From Dermacentor variabilis (Eukaryota > Arthropoda > Arachnida > Ixodida > Ixodidae): 64,000 bases of DNA. Below, piece by piece: positions 33,821 through 44,608 of this stretch. Where the stretch lies: NCBI RefSeq assembly GCF_050947875.1, contig NC_134570.1, positions 229,695,265 through 229,759,264 of the forward strand, in the 5' to 3' direction. Positions within the stretch are counted from its first letter, which is position 1; the number at the start of each line of letters is the position of its first letter. Under the pieces are notes generated by a model. The model was not told where the DNA came from, searched no databases, and was given only the letters and a program-made list of their open reading frames with translations. The position numbers were made by a program, and so were the translations under genes.

Positions 33821-34772
33821 CCTTATTTACTCTCATATGATCACACTTTTTTGTTTAAAAAAGTTGACGCAAATTCGGGGGTGCGATCATTACGCGGGTT
33901 AAATTTCCCGCAAGAAGAAAAAAAAATTTTTTTTTCATTCCGGTTTGTATGGGATGACAACAGGTCAACAAATAAGCGGTGGCCGCTGTATGTAGTGTGG
34001 GACACCAAAACAAAAATAGCGGCCGGCAGAGCCAGCCGAACACGCTGAATGCAATTTTTTTTCTTCTCGTGAGTACATTACATGGATTGAAACAGTTTCT
34101 TCCGTATCAGTAATGAATAACATCGTTAATATTGACAAGTCTGCGGCAATAACGTAGCCATGTCCACTTTGAGGGGACAGAAACTGATTGGCGTGCTTAG
34201 CTGCCAGTGAGATAGAAACACATGGTGGGCATGCTGCGGAAACTGCGGTATTTGTCTTTGCTACTATCCTAATACAGCACGTTTTCGCTAAGGGTGGGCA
34301 AATATCTTAGCTGTGTTACAAGCGGCGGCATGTGAATAGGGTACACTTCTAACGTATCAGTGTAAACATGGCTGCTATCATTGCTGCTCGTGATTTGTTG
34401 CGTGCCCACGATTGCAGACGAGAAGAATCGAAAGGTGCCTTTGTTGTTGTTGTTGACCACAACCATTATAAAGCCTGCCTACATACAATAAAGGCAAGCT
34501 TGGTAGAACCCCTTTTTTTTGTCATGGAAGTGTGTAAAGTGATGAAAGGGGTGAAATTGGGGCATCTGCTTAAGAATGGTGTGTGCAGAATGCTTGGTTT
34601 GTCTTCAAGTGTAGTTCGCGTAGCATTCGACAGATGGTAAGCGCGATCGCTATTAGCTAGACTTGGCAAGTTCGGGGTGCGATCATTGCACAGGAAATTA
34701 AAAAGAATTTTGATGACAAAATTCAGGGGTGGGATCATTATGCGAGTGCGATCATTATGCGAGTAAATACGG
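33821..34772. mobile_element. TA-flanked MITE with CCGTATTTACTCGCATAATG ends
   Basis: The left end CCTTATTTACTCTCATATGATC and the inverted right end CCGTATTTACTCGCATAATG both continue into GATC.CAC, with TA on each side. The short frame at 34368-34640 has no recognisable domain. The end sequence matches the left end of the pogo-like remnant at 12516. Confidence 0.7.
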
Positions 34773-34902
34773 TAATACGAACGCGCACATAGTACGAAGT
34801 GAAAATTTTGGGACTCGAAATGGAAAAAAAGAAGTTTTATCCACGATTAATACGAGTTTGAAAAACTCGAGGAAAACATTTATTTAAATTGCACTCCACA
34901 CT

Positions 34903-36135
34903 TCAATCGTTGTCTTCCTCAGCTCCGCTCTCCTCGGATAGTTCCTTGTCGGACATATCTTCCCAGGAGTACTCATCCTCTCTGCCATCGAGAGCGTTCG
35001 AGATGCTGCACTTCTTGAATGTGTGACGCACAAGGTTCTCTGGTATGCTGGCCCATGCATCCACAATCCACTTGCATAGCATGGCTGGCAAAGCCCGCTT
35101 CAGCTGTCCGGTCGGTGTCACTGCAGGCTCACCTGAGCACATCCAATCAGCGTAACACCGCTTGACCACGTCCTTGAACGGCTTGTTCATGCAAACATCT
35201 AAAAGCTGCAGCTGAGATGTAATCCCACACGGGATAACGATGAGTTCAGTGTCGGATTCGCGAAACAGCCTCTTCAGTAAGTCGGTCAAATGGCAACTAA
35301 ATGCGTCCAGCATAAGGATGGATAGGAAAGACAACACTGCGCCGGGCCGCCTAGACCTTATCTAGTTGAGCACAAGATCCTCGTTCATCCAGCCTTTCTC
35401 ATGGCATCTCACGACCACATCTTTTGGCAGCTCCTCACCTTTAGGCACTGTCTTGCGCTTGAAGACGATATAGGGCGGAAGCTTGTGTCCGTCTGCCATG
35501 CACGGCAGCATGATGGTAACTCGCATTTTCTGGTTGCCAGTGGACCGGACATAAACTTGTTTAGAGCCCTTTTCATGCATGGTGAGAGGCAATGGCATCT
35601 CCAGATGTACTGGCATTTGGTCAGCATTGCCGATTTGCCCTAGCTGGAAGTTCTTGTACTTGCGCAGCAAAATAACGTGGCACTGGAAAGCCATAAGCAG
35701 CTCTTCGAACCATTTGGGCAGCTTTTACGAAATCAAAGTTCAGCGGCGTAAGGAAAATCCAGCACGGAACATGTAGCGATAAATCCAGTGCTTGCTTGCT
35801 TTGAAAGCAGAGCTCACTAGCCGTTTTTCTCTTGCAAGCTCCTTACCTTTTGCCTGCATAAGCTCCACGCTCGCAGCTAGATGCGTGGCCCGCTATTGGC
35901 GTACGAACTCTGTCAGGGCAAGTTTGATTTCCGGGAATGTCCTACTGTTCGGGCTGCGAAAGCTTCTTCGGGTTCCGCTGCAGGTGAAAAGGGCTTCCTT
36001 CTGTCGCCGCCATCCGCGAATGTTTGTCTCATTGATGCCAAACTGCCTCCCGGCCGCACTGTTGTTGATGTCCTGTGCGGCTAAAATAACCTTTCTCTTG
36101 AAAGCAGCCAAGTACTGTTTTCGTAGTCCGGACAT
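34903..36135 (-). pseudogene. pogo-like transposase (Brinker-type domain plus DDE core), broken
   Basis: From right to left on the minus strand: an N-terminal helix-turn-helix (LRKQYLAAFKRKVILAAQD, AAGRQFGINETNIRGWRRQK), a linker, then the catalytic core. The core has IGNADQMPVHLEMP (first Asp), TGNQKMRVTIMLPCMADG, LMLDAFSCHLTD (second Asp) and SQLQLLDVCMNKPFKD (third Asp), which is the DDD pattern of pogo transposases. The tail is acidic (DEYSWEDMSDKELSEES). Damage is limited to a stop after FVRQ (about 35890), a broken stretch at 35700-35890 and a TAG after DLVLN (near 35360). All three catalytic Asp codons survive, so this is a fairly young copy. Confidence 0.7.
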
Positions 36136-37689
36136 CTTGGTCCTTCAATGCGGAATAAAAAAGATGCACCTCGCGAAGCATGGTTTCCACGCGTGCTGCC
36201 AAGGTGCGCACTCAACAATGGGCTTCTTCGATTTTCCACTTCTGGCTACCCGCGAGCTGCCAGAGCCAGCCAAAGCGTCTTCGCTTTTCTCGGGTTGCTT
36301 CGCCCACCGTGCTACGCACTTCCGCCGGGCGTTCGTTTTGCTCGCGCTGGACGGTTCTGGCTACCGGCGGGCTGCCAGAAACTGCCAGGACGATTTTGGT
36401 CTGGCTGCTCTCTGGAAGTTCTCTGGCTAGCAGACGACTAAAAGAGGCGATGGGCGCTTGCCGCCATCTTTGAGGGGACTTCACGGATTGCAACGCGGGC
36501 GCTTGAGGACTTAAATTTACCTCGCTTAGGCAACTGTCTACGGTCGTCTTTGGGTTTCCTTACTTCTAGCGTTATCTTTTTTAGGTGCTTACGCTCCATT
36601 CTGCATTGCGAAGCGGTGTGATACGAGCAGTGGTGAACCGTTTGAAACTTTCGTGTGTGTATGTGTGTGTGTACCCTAAAGGCTTCTTCGCGGCGGTGAT
36701 CAGAGCGCTGCGCTCTCATGCGTGCATGTTATCTGCATCGTGTTCCACACAAGTTGTAGACGCTCATTCACACATTGTGGTACATTTTGGGATCGCCTTT
36801 CTCTGGTGGCGTTTGTTTTCACGTATCTGGCGTATGTATATATCTATTTTTTCTGCAGTTAGCGAAGGCTTTGCAGCTAGCCTGTGTTCGCTCCGTCTCT
36901 CCGTCGTATGCTTAGGTGGCAGCTCGAAACTGATAAGTGTGTGACTGCAGGCCGTTGACCTAAGAATGCACTGATTGCACTCGGTACATTAGACACACGT
37001 ACATTGGCTTATTGCTCTCATGATCGCGACCAATGTTTGAAACGTTTCACTGGTCACAGGTGGCATGCATTTTCATGCTCCAGCCGTGTTCCCAGCTCCT
37101 TAGGGTCATAATGACAAGCACAATCAGACACAACAAATTTTCTGAAATCGAAGCCTAAGCAGGTCGGCACGAAATTTCATGCGTATGAGACCTACCCAAT
37201 GTCTTGTGCTGACACAACGCCAACTCATCAATGTCAGCGACGTGATTGCTGCGAGCAGGGATCCTCAGGCTATTGCTTCGAGTATACAATTACTTATGCA
37301 CGATTTCGCGTCTTCTCATCTGCTGCGTCGGAGGCCATCTGTTGCTCTGCGCAAGATAAGGTTGGCCCAGTGCGCGTTCTGCACCTAGTTGCGCGAAAGT
37401 GATCGTACCCCTGAATGCAACTGTATATTTTCAAGCTGGCAACGCATAAATGGGCCGACTATGCCGAGTGCGCGCCGGCCTCGCCGGGCGCTGTCATGCT
37501 GGCAGCATGTTTACATTTGGCCAGCTGTCCCGGCGTTCGATTTTGCAAACTTCGGGCAGGTTCGGGTTGTCTTGGGATCCCAGCCCACATGACTTCCTAT
37601 CAGAAACGGAACTACCTGGCTGCCATCTGGCTGCCAGCGGGCTGCCAGAACTCCGAAAATCGAAGAGGCCCAATAAAGAAACAATGCTG

Positions 37690-37809
37690 TAGTCATGCAG
37701 CAATAACGAAACCAAACCGTAGCCACGCAGCAATAAGGAAGCCAAGCCGTAGCCACGCAGCAATAATGAAGTCAAGCCATAGCCACGCAGAAATAATGAA
37801 ACCAAAACT
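37690..37809. repeat. Four tandem 30-bp repeats
   Basis: Four units of exactly 30 bp follow the pattern TAGCCACGCAGCAATAA.GAA..CAA.CC.. At 30 bp the unit keeps reading frame, and on the minus strand it encodes repeated LLLRGYGL-type peptides in a 173-codon frame (37494-38015). There are no unique spacers between units. Confidence 0.9.
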
Positions 37810-37930
37810 TCTAGCCCAAATTTCTGACTAAAATTTTTGTTCGGATCCGCATTTAGTACGGAGCGAAAATTTGGGATGCTAACAATAGGAAAAAACCTCG
37901 TATTGTAGCGGGCTTTTAGGGTAACTGCAT

Positions 37931-38911
37931 ATTTGTAATCGGCACACGAGATTGAATATTTCCTGAAAACTTCCTCTCTAATGTCAATAACAACATTGTT
38001 TTTTTTTTCAGGCAACCATGGTCTCCTGCTAAAGAAAATATTCAGTATTCAATTTGATATTTAAAGCTATAATTATTGGAATACGATTAGAAAATGTTAC
38101 TATTTGGACACCCTTATTTATTTACTCATTTGAGGCTCTTTGAGGTGTTGCAGCAGAGCAAGAACAATTTTCACTTGGCAACAAAAGAGGCATTATGTAC
38201 AATTCAAGAAGTAGTGGAGAAGACCAGTGCCTTGTAAACAGCGCATTGCTGGTCCCCACATTTTCTAAATGCTGTGCTGCACTTTAAGGGTATAATTTTA
38301 ACAATGCTACATCGGATGCATAATGAAAAATGCTGCATTTCAGAGATGGAGGTTAATCCAGGATGACAGGAACATGTGTATGAGGAGGGCAGTTTGCAAC
38401 ATTAGTAAGATTTCTCCATAACGGTTGCTTGCTTTACTGCATCGGGAGAGTGGCCTGAGACACAGCACATTCAAAGCTCCTGAATGCTGCTTTAGGGGCA
38501 CCATGTTTGCAATAAAATGTGGTGCTTTCACTGATTTTAGTAGAGGGTGCCTAGACTACCTTGAGCTCATATTCTAGTTTTTTGACACAGCGGTTGCGTA
38601 GACTCAGCACTTTTCCGCTACATGCAATTGCCAGCACATCATGAGCAAAACACACTGCACACTTATGCACAACGCCCAAGTTATATGGTGAGGAAGAGTA
38701 TCGGGACTGACATTCCACATACAAATGATATCTCTGGTGACATCACACATGCATGTTGGCGTCACAATATATGAGGAAGGAACTTGGGGAGAGTATTCAT
38801 AGCTTTCCCATTTGCATGAAATATGATAATCACAGCATTCTATACACAATGCACATGTAAGTGTCCTGTTGGCATGACGCATAGGTTTGAGGCATCATGT
38901 CTGTGTTCCAG
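37931..38911. other. Intron-like sequence before putative exon 3
   Basis: About 1 kb of AT-rich sequence with no recognised element. It precedes the acceptor at 38910-38911. Confidence 0.4.
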
Positions 38912-38996
38912 GGTGGACGAGGGTCGCAGGCATGTGCTCGAGTACCTGCTCTCCTGCTACTACCGTGCAGGCCTCCAGGAGAGGACCAACCCTCAG
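38912..38996 (+). CDS. Internal exon, putative UBE4B-like ubiquitin ligase (visible exon 3)
   Basis: An acceptor TGTTCCAG precedes an 85-bp open segment that ends at a strong donor, CAG|GTAAGT. With one leading base it reads VDEGRRHVLEYLL, SCYYRAGLQ, ERTNPQ. This resembles a conserved spot at the start of the UFD2/UBE4 core: LNYLIECFDRVGIEEK in UBE4B, with a similar RHIFCYLYSCFQRA in UBE4A (recalled sequences). Shared features are the L.YL..C..R(A/V) core and the charged turn after it. The leading G completes the Arg codon left by the exon at 10649, and the exon ends on a codon boundary. E4 ligases extend ubiquitin chains through a C-terminal U-box, which would lie outside this window. This is the best-supported host exon here; the UBE4B versus UBE4A choice rests mainly on exon 1. 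Confidence 0.6.
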
Positions 38997-39228
38997 GTAA
39001 GTTTTGACTCAAGGGCCCGTTCATTGAAAAGGTGAAAAACAAGTAGTCACTTGTCAAGTGGCCGTAATATCACAGCATGTTCATAAAAGCAAGCTACATG
39101 CAGCAATGAACACAGAGCAGATGCATAATGACGGTCAACCACAATTAACGAGTTACCGGTTTTATGCATTTACAGAAGAACATTTCACTTTTTACTTTCA
39201 GGGACATTGAGGCATTTAGAAAGAAGTG

Positions 39229-40210
39229 CCCTATTTTCCGGCATATGATGATTTTTCTTTTTCTGAAATTTTCGTTGGTGCATCCTGTACACTGGTGCGA
39301 CTTATCTGTGGCTCTTTCTTTCTTTTTTGGAAAAAACTGCCATCAAAATCTGATTGGTTCCTATGGACTCCCAAAACGTTGACCTCAAGCAGTTGCTGCA
39401 GGTTGCATACGTGCTATGTAGGTACCAATTTCTTTTCGGGATCGAGTTGCCGAGCGCAGTAGGAGGACGGAGCAGCGACACTCTAAAAACAGTTGCACTC
39501 TTTGGAGTGTATGTTTGCCACACAACAATAATCGTTATCTGCCTTGCTTGCATTTCTTTCTTGAAAACACTTCGCGCATTACTTTCCTGTCGAGAAAGCT
39601 CTTTCATGCTATATCGTGCATGCCGTTCGGGACTTGGAAGTACTGATCTCGCAGCATTAAAGAACGGAAATGCAGGCAAGACAGATGACGATTATTGTTG
39701 CGTGGCAAATATACACCCCAAAGAATGCAACTGTTTTTAGAGTGAACGCAAGCAGTGGCAAGCCGCGAGTCGACAGACTTCGAAGTTGTTGCATCTGCAG
39801 ATAGCTTTCAAGATACGGTGCATAAACGGCGCGCCGCTGCTCAAACTGCGTAGTTGCTACCAGAGTACATCCCGTGCTGCCGCCTTCCCACTTTCCACCC
39901 TTGTGTGCGATTCAGCTTGCCGTTGCACGCACATACAGCATACACGGCACGTGGGGACAACTTCAAACAGTATACATCGCAGCGACCACGATGGCAGAAA
40001 TGTGCCTGGAGTGTCCACATCATTGCTTGTACGTAAGCCGCGTTCATGAAGAGAAACGTCACTGTATTTTTTTAAAAAATTGTTTACCGAATGAACAGGT
40101 GCGTCTTATACACTGGTGACACTTGTATATGCTTTTTTTTTAGGAAAAACTGCTGTTTTGAGTGCTGTGTGGCTTATACAAAGGTGCCTCTTGTACTCAG
40201 GAAAATATGG
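39229..40210. mobile_element. TIR element with CC.TATTTTCC ends, containing a MITE
   Basis: The left end CCCTATTTTCCGGCATATG and the inverted right end CCATATTTTCCTGAGTAC (then TA) bound about 980 bp. GGTGCGTCTTATACACTGGTG near 40100 is typical of a widespread animal repeat with CCGTATTTTCC termini. No coding domain. Confidence 0.5.
39479..39744. mobile_element. 266-bp MITE, nested
   Basis: Perfect 12-bp ends (CACTCTAAAAAC) extend as an imperfect inverted repeat of about 45 bp (AGTTGCA.TCTTTGG.GTGTAT.TTTGCC). It lies within the element at 39229-40210. No exact target-site duplication seen. Confidence 0.75.
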
Positions 40211-40268
40211 TAGTTCGCAACCAAAAGTAAATGTGTTATTGAAAAGAAGCAGTCATTTGTTTAGTATA

Positions 40269-42175
40269 AATCATCATCATCATCATCATCAGCCTAGTTA
40301 CGCCCACTGCAGGGCAAAGGCCTCTCCCATACTTCTCCAACTACCCCGGTCATGTACTAATTGTGGCCATGTTGTCCCTGCAAACATCTTAATTTCATCC
40401 GCCCACCTAACTTTCTGCCGCCCCCTGCTACGCTTCCCTTCCCTTGGAATCCAGTCCGTAACCCTTAATGACCATCGGTTATCTTCCCTCCTCATTACAT
40501 GTCCTGCCCATGCCCATTTCTTTTTCTTGATTTCAACTAAGATGTCGTTTACCCGCGTTTGTTGCCTCACCCAATCTGCTCTTTTCTTATCCCTTAACGT
40601 TACACCCATCATTCTTCTTTCCATAGCTCGTTGCGTCGTCCTCAATTTCAGCAGAACCCTTTTCGTAAGCCTCCAGGTTTCTGCCCCATATGTGAGTACT
40701 GGTAACACACAGCTGTTATACACTTTCCTTTTGAGGGATAGTGGCAACCTGCTGTTCATGATTTGAGAATGCCTGCCAAACGCACCCCAGCCCATTCTTA
40801 TTCTTCTGGTTATTTCAGTCTCATGATCCGAATCCGTGGTAACTACCTGCCCTAAGTAGATGTATTCCCTTACCACTTCCAGTGCTTCGCTACCTATCGT
40901 AAACTGCTGTTCTCTTCCGAGACTGTTAAACAATACTTTAGTTTTCTGCAAATTAATTTTCAGACCCACCCTTCTGCTTTGCCTCTCCAGGTCAGTGAGC
41001 ATGCATTGCAATTGGTCTCCTGAGTTACTAAGCAAGGCAATATCATCAGCGAATCGCAAGTTGCTAAGGTATTCTCCATCAACTTTTATCCCCAATTCTT
41101 CCCACTCCAGGCCTCTGAATACCTCCTGTAAACATGCTGTGAATAGCATTGGAGATATCGTATCTCCCTGTCTGACGCCTTTCTTTATAGGGATTTTGTT
41201 ACTTTCTTTGTGGAGGACTACGGTGGCTGTGGAGCCGCTATAGATATCTTCCAGTATTTTTACATATGGCTCATCTACACCCTGATTCCGTAATGCCTCC
41301 AGGACTGCTGAGGTTTCGACTGAATCAAATGCTTTCTCGTAATCAATGAAAGCTATATATAAGGGTTGGTTATATTCCGCACATTTCTCTATCACCTGAT
41401 TGATAGTGTGAATATGGTTTACTATTGAGTAGCCTTTACGGAATCCTGCATGGTCCTTTGGTTGACAGAAGTCTAAGGTGTTCCTGATTCTATTTGCGAT
41501 TACCTTAGTAAATACTTTGTAGGCAACGGACAGTAAGCTGATCGGTCTATAATTTTTCAAGTCTTTGGCGTCCCCTTTCTTATGGATTAGGATTATGTTA
41601 GCGTTCTTACAAGATTCCGGTACGCTCGAGGTTATGAGGCATTGCGTATACAGGGTGGCCAGTTTCTCTAGAACAATCTGACCACCATCCTTCAACAAAT
41701 CTGCTGTTACCTGATCCTCCCCAGCTGCCTTCCCCCTTTGCATATCTCCTAAGGCTTTCTTTACTTCTTCCGGCGTTACCTTCGGGATTTCGAATTCCTC
41801 TAGACTATTTTCTCTTCCATTATCGTCGTGGGTACCACTGGTACTGTATAAATCTCTATAGAACTCCTCAGCCACTTGAACTATCTCATCCATATTGGTA
41901 ACGATATTGCCGGCTTTGTCTTTTAACGCACACGTCTGATTCTTGCCTATTCCTAGTTTCTTCTTCACTGTTTTTAGGCTTCCTCCGTTCCTGAGAGCCT
42001 GTTCAATTCTATCCATATTATAGTTTCTGATGTCCGCTGTCTTATGCTTGTTGATTAACTTAGAAAGTTCTGCCAGTTCTATTCTAGCTGTAGGGTTAGA
42101 GGCTTTCATACATTGGCGTTTCTTGATCAGATCTTTCGTCTCCTGCGATAGCCTACTGGCAGTTAAATTGGCAGT
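40269..42175 (-). mobile_element. RTE-clade LINE, 5'-truncated
   Basis: A minus-strand reverse transcriptase frame is followed by a 3' end with a (GAT)n tail (plus strand ATCATCATCATC at 40270-40290), a hallmark of RTE elements. The 5' truncation point at about 42175 lies next to a small AATTGGCAGTTAA repeat (42160-42210). There is no endonuclease. Confidence 0.85.
40298..42172 (-). CDS. RTE-type reverse transcriptase, 5'-truncated but uninterrupted
   Basis: The frame is open from the truncation point (about 42172); the first Met is at 42109 and gives 603 residues. In order: a thumb-leading helix region, KNANIILIHKKGDAKDLKNY, RPISLLSVAYKVFTKVIANR, GFRKGYSIVNHI, LYIAFIDYEKAFDSV (first catalytic Asp region), GVRQGDTISPMLFT, LRFADDIALLS (catalytic FADD), YIYLGQVVTT, RMGWGAFG, VLPVLTYGAETW and the C-terminal domain with KWAWAGHVMRR and GRQKVRWADEI. 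All RT motifs are present with no stop or frameshift. The endonuclease half of ORF2 is missing, so the copy cannot retrotranspose by itself. The intact frame points to a recent insertion. It lies in what I take to be the intron after exon 3. Confidence 0.85.
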   Translation of the reverse strand, partial: ANLTASRLSQETKDLIKKRQCMKASNPTARIELAELSKLINKHKTADIRNYNMDRIEQALRNGGSLKTVKKKLGIGKNQTCALKDKAGNIVTNMDEIVQVAEEFYRDLYSTSGTHDDNGRENSLEEFEIPKVTPEEVKKALGDMQRGKAAGEDQVTADLLKDGGQIVLEKLATLYTQCLITSSVPESCKNANIILIHKKGDAKDLKNYRPISLLSVAYKVFTKVIANRIRNTLDFCQPKDHAGFRKGYSIVNHIHTINQVIEKCAEYNQPLYIAFIDYEKAFDSVETSAVLEALRNQGVDEPYVKILEDIYSGSTATVVLHKESNKIPIKKGVRQGDTISPMLFTACLQEVFRGLEWEELGIKVDGEYLSNLRFADDIALLSNSGDQLQCMLTDLERQSRRVGLKINLQKTKVLFNSLGREQQFTIGSEALEVVREYIYLGQVVTTDSDHETEITRRIRMGWGAFGRHSQIMNSRLPLSLKRKVYNSCVLPVLTYGAETWRLTKRVLLKLRTTQRAMERRMMGVTLRDKKRADWVRQQTRVNDILVEIKKKKWAWAGHVMRREDNRWSLRVTDWIPREGKRSRGRQKVRWADEIKMFAGTTWPQLVHDRGSWRSMGEAFALQWA

Positions 42176-42371
42176 TAATTAATTGGCAGTTAATATGGCA
42201 GTTAAATTGCAGACTTCAACATTGTTGCATGTTGAATAGAGACGATGAAGGTGGTTGTAGTGCTCACAATGAGCTATTCAGAATAGTTCTTGAAACTACT
42301 ACTTTCTGGTTATTACTAATGGGCGGTGACATGTAGCAAGAAGTCATTAACTGGGATTTTTCATTACTTGA

Positions 42372-43055
42372 ATATATTTATTCATTTATTTATTTTCTTA
42401 CTCGGGGCCTGAGGGCATTGTAAAGAAGAGTGGTCTAACAATAAATGAATAATTGCAACTTTGAAGGCAGCTGGATGTTGCAGCAGCGGAGGTGAGAAGG
42501 TAGTTCCAGTCACTGCTAGTTTGTGGCAAAGAGGCATGACAAGTGTTAGTGCAGCCAGATGGAATTTTAACCTTTAGTTTCTGATCGATTTGCGAGGACA
42601 CGTAATTTGGAAAAAGAAAAAGATAATTTTTAAGTGTCTGGTTAGCGTAATAAATTTTGTAAAAGAGGTTTTAGCAGAAGCACTTGCGGCGTGGCTTAAG
42701 TGCCAGCAGACCTAAGTTAGGTTTCATTGAAGGAATGTTGGCGTAGTGGGAGTAATTAGAAAGCAAGTATCGAGCAGTGCTTTTCTGAATGGATTAAAGG
42801 GTGGTGATTAATGCGGAGCTAGATGGATCCCAAATAGAGCAAGCATATTCTAATTTTTCATCTAGCTAGAGTTGTGTACAATCTTTAAATTGCAGAGAAC
42901 GGATGAAAAATTGAGGTGTAGATCTCCACACATACAATTAGCGTTATTAATTACACGTTCAACATGCATATCCCACGAGAGGTTGTGAGTTATACAGGGG
43001 TGGAAGTAACCAAGGGAGTTTTGGAGCAGCTCGGGGAGCATCAAATTTGGCACAT
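42372..43055 (-). pseudogene. LINE ORF2 C-terminal fragment (CR1-like)
   Basis: On the minus strand ITHNLSWDMHVERVINNANC (about 42975-42915) matches the ISHNLSWD.HV..I..KA/AN pattern after the RT palm. DQKLKVKIPSGCTNT then CHASLPQTSSDWN (about 42590-42510) matches the usual C-terminal tail. The 3' end is a tract of TATT/CATT repeats (42372-42400 on the plus strand). The stretch between is full of stops. Upstream domains are absent. It is a dead 5'-truncated copy, immediately upstream of the RTE insertion on the same strand. Confidence 0.6.
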
Positions 43056-44604
43056 TTGAGCAGGTTTGGAGGATGAATGGTCCATTTCAGACCAGTAAAT
43101 ATGCATCTTGGAGCAGCTTGGTAAAGGTCAATATGAGTAAAATTTAGGCAGATTGAGAAAAGATGTTCTTTATTTAACTTTTCAAAACTCTGTTATGTCA
43201 CGGCAAATCAGTTCTGTGGAAACCTTCTAGGCGAGCAAAAATTCGTGACTGGGAAAAATTGTCATGCACCTGACTGTATCATGAAGCTACAAAGGAAACC
43301 CATACAGGTTTTTCAGAAACCACCATTAAGTTGCATACCTGATATGGAAACTAAATGTGGCCAAGAAAACAAAAAAACTGAGTACTCTCCGCAAACAGTG
43401 CTTACTCTGTTAATAGGCTTTTGTTAATGCTAGCTGAATTTTTTTTTTCATTGTGAAGAAGCAACTAATACCTAACATTAACGAGCTAACATTTATTACC
43501 TTACTTATTCAATCAGCTTCCAATGGAATTTGTAGAGAAATGACCGATAATAGCACATATTGCAACCAAGGCATTGTGTGGTTCTTTTTTCTGCCAAAAA
43601 CAAAATGAAAAGAAGCTTGGAAATAAATAAAATGCATGTGACAACGTGCCCCCCTTACCAGTATTAAAAGTGGTCTTGGGTCTAAATGTCTAGTACATTG
43701 TGTATATGAACGTGCAAATCTGGGATGCAGTCTTGCAGTGGCTTGGAAAGTGAACTGTTACAAAATCTCACTACCTCACATTTCATAAGGTGCCTGCCAA
43801 CAACTACTAGTGCATTGAGCAAAAAGCGTAGTTGCTTGTTCTCAGTGCCCCTATTTGATGAGGTTTGCATAAAGATTGATGCAATCTTTAGTGCGCAGAA
43901 GTGTTGGCATGGTCACGGTGTTTTTTTTTCTTGTTTTTTCTTTAATTTCTTTATTCGGTTGATGGGCTTTCTTTTTCGTTAAAAAAAAAAGGCACTCACA
44001 AATCGTAGGTTGCATTAAATGCTGTTACAGTCATTTCTTAATGTCATCCACAACTTTTTCATTGACATCTCAACGATTTGGTAAACTTATAAATTTAACA
44101 TACTCGTGCACAATGAACAAGAAATATTCTGTAGCCACCATGAACAACACCCATCAAAGTACAGCAAACACCGTTCACTTGGTACCTTCTGCTAATTTTA
44201 ATTCTTGGCAACCTTAAGTTAAAATAGCAGAATACCGCAGAATAAATGGGAAGGGCAATACTGGTCATTGCATGTTGGCCTAGTTTTCATATTGCTTGCT
44301 GAGAAAGAAACTCTAAAATATTTTTGAAAGCAATAAAAACGTAAAAATGTTTGCTGGCTTCCTGTTTTGCATCGTCGACCAATATTTTGAATAAACTCGA
44401 TTATTCAGCCTTATGTGCAGGTTTACCAGAGGTGCCATCGAGCCAGCATAAAACAACTGATGTTTTGTGTGCCGAATAATAGTGTATTAACATTTTTGGA
44501 CTACGATTTGCACAAGTCGTGCAGTGAACATTGTTGCCGCAAATGCAAGTTTGGAGGTTCGCTTTTTTGCAGAATTTTTAATTAGGACCACCTTGTGGCT
44601 GCTA
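43056..44604. other. Non-coding stretch, possible old repeat
   Basis: The first 120 bp repeat the phrases TTTTGGAGCAGCTCGGGG, TTTGAGCAGGTTTGGAGG and TTGGAGCAGCTTGG, suggesting an unclassified repeat. The rest is AT-rich, without recognisable genes. Confidence 0.35.
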
Positions 44605-44608
44605 AGGT

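Larger units (their letters stand above)
34775..37930 (-). mobile_element. pogo-like DNA transposon with broken transposase
   Basis: Blocks containing TAGTACG.AG.GAAAATTT.GG, followed by an A-rich run and a CGTATT or ATACGAG phrase, occur at both 34790-34860 and 37850-37920. They are in the same orientation, which is unusual for a TIR element, so the limits are approximate. A minus-strand transposase pseudogene lies in the left half. The right half (36500-37600) has no clear gene, but contains GGCTGCCAGCGGGCTGCCAG-like phrases that are inverted relative to 36230-36400. Confidence 0.5.

Noticed and set aside
35792..36430. 212-codon plus-strand frame
   Set aside because: It is antisense to the pogo-like transposase N-terminal region and shows no domain.
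37690..37809. CRISPR-like array
   Set aside because: The 30-bp units are directly adjacent with no unique spacers, and this is a eukaryotic genome.
40116..40766. 216-codon plus-strand frame
   Set aside because: It overlaps the 3' half of the RTE reverse transcriptase on the other strand, which has clear motifs; the plus frame is its shadow.
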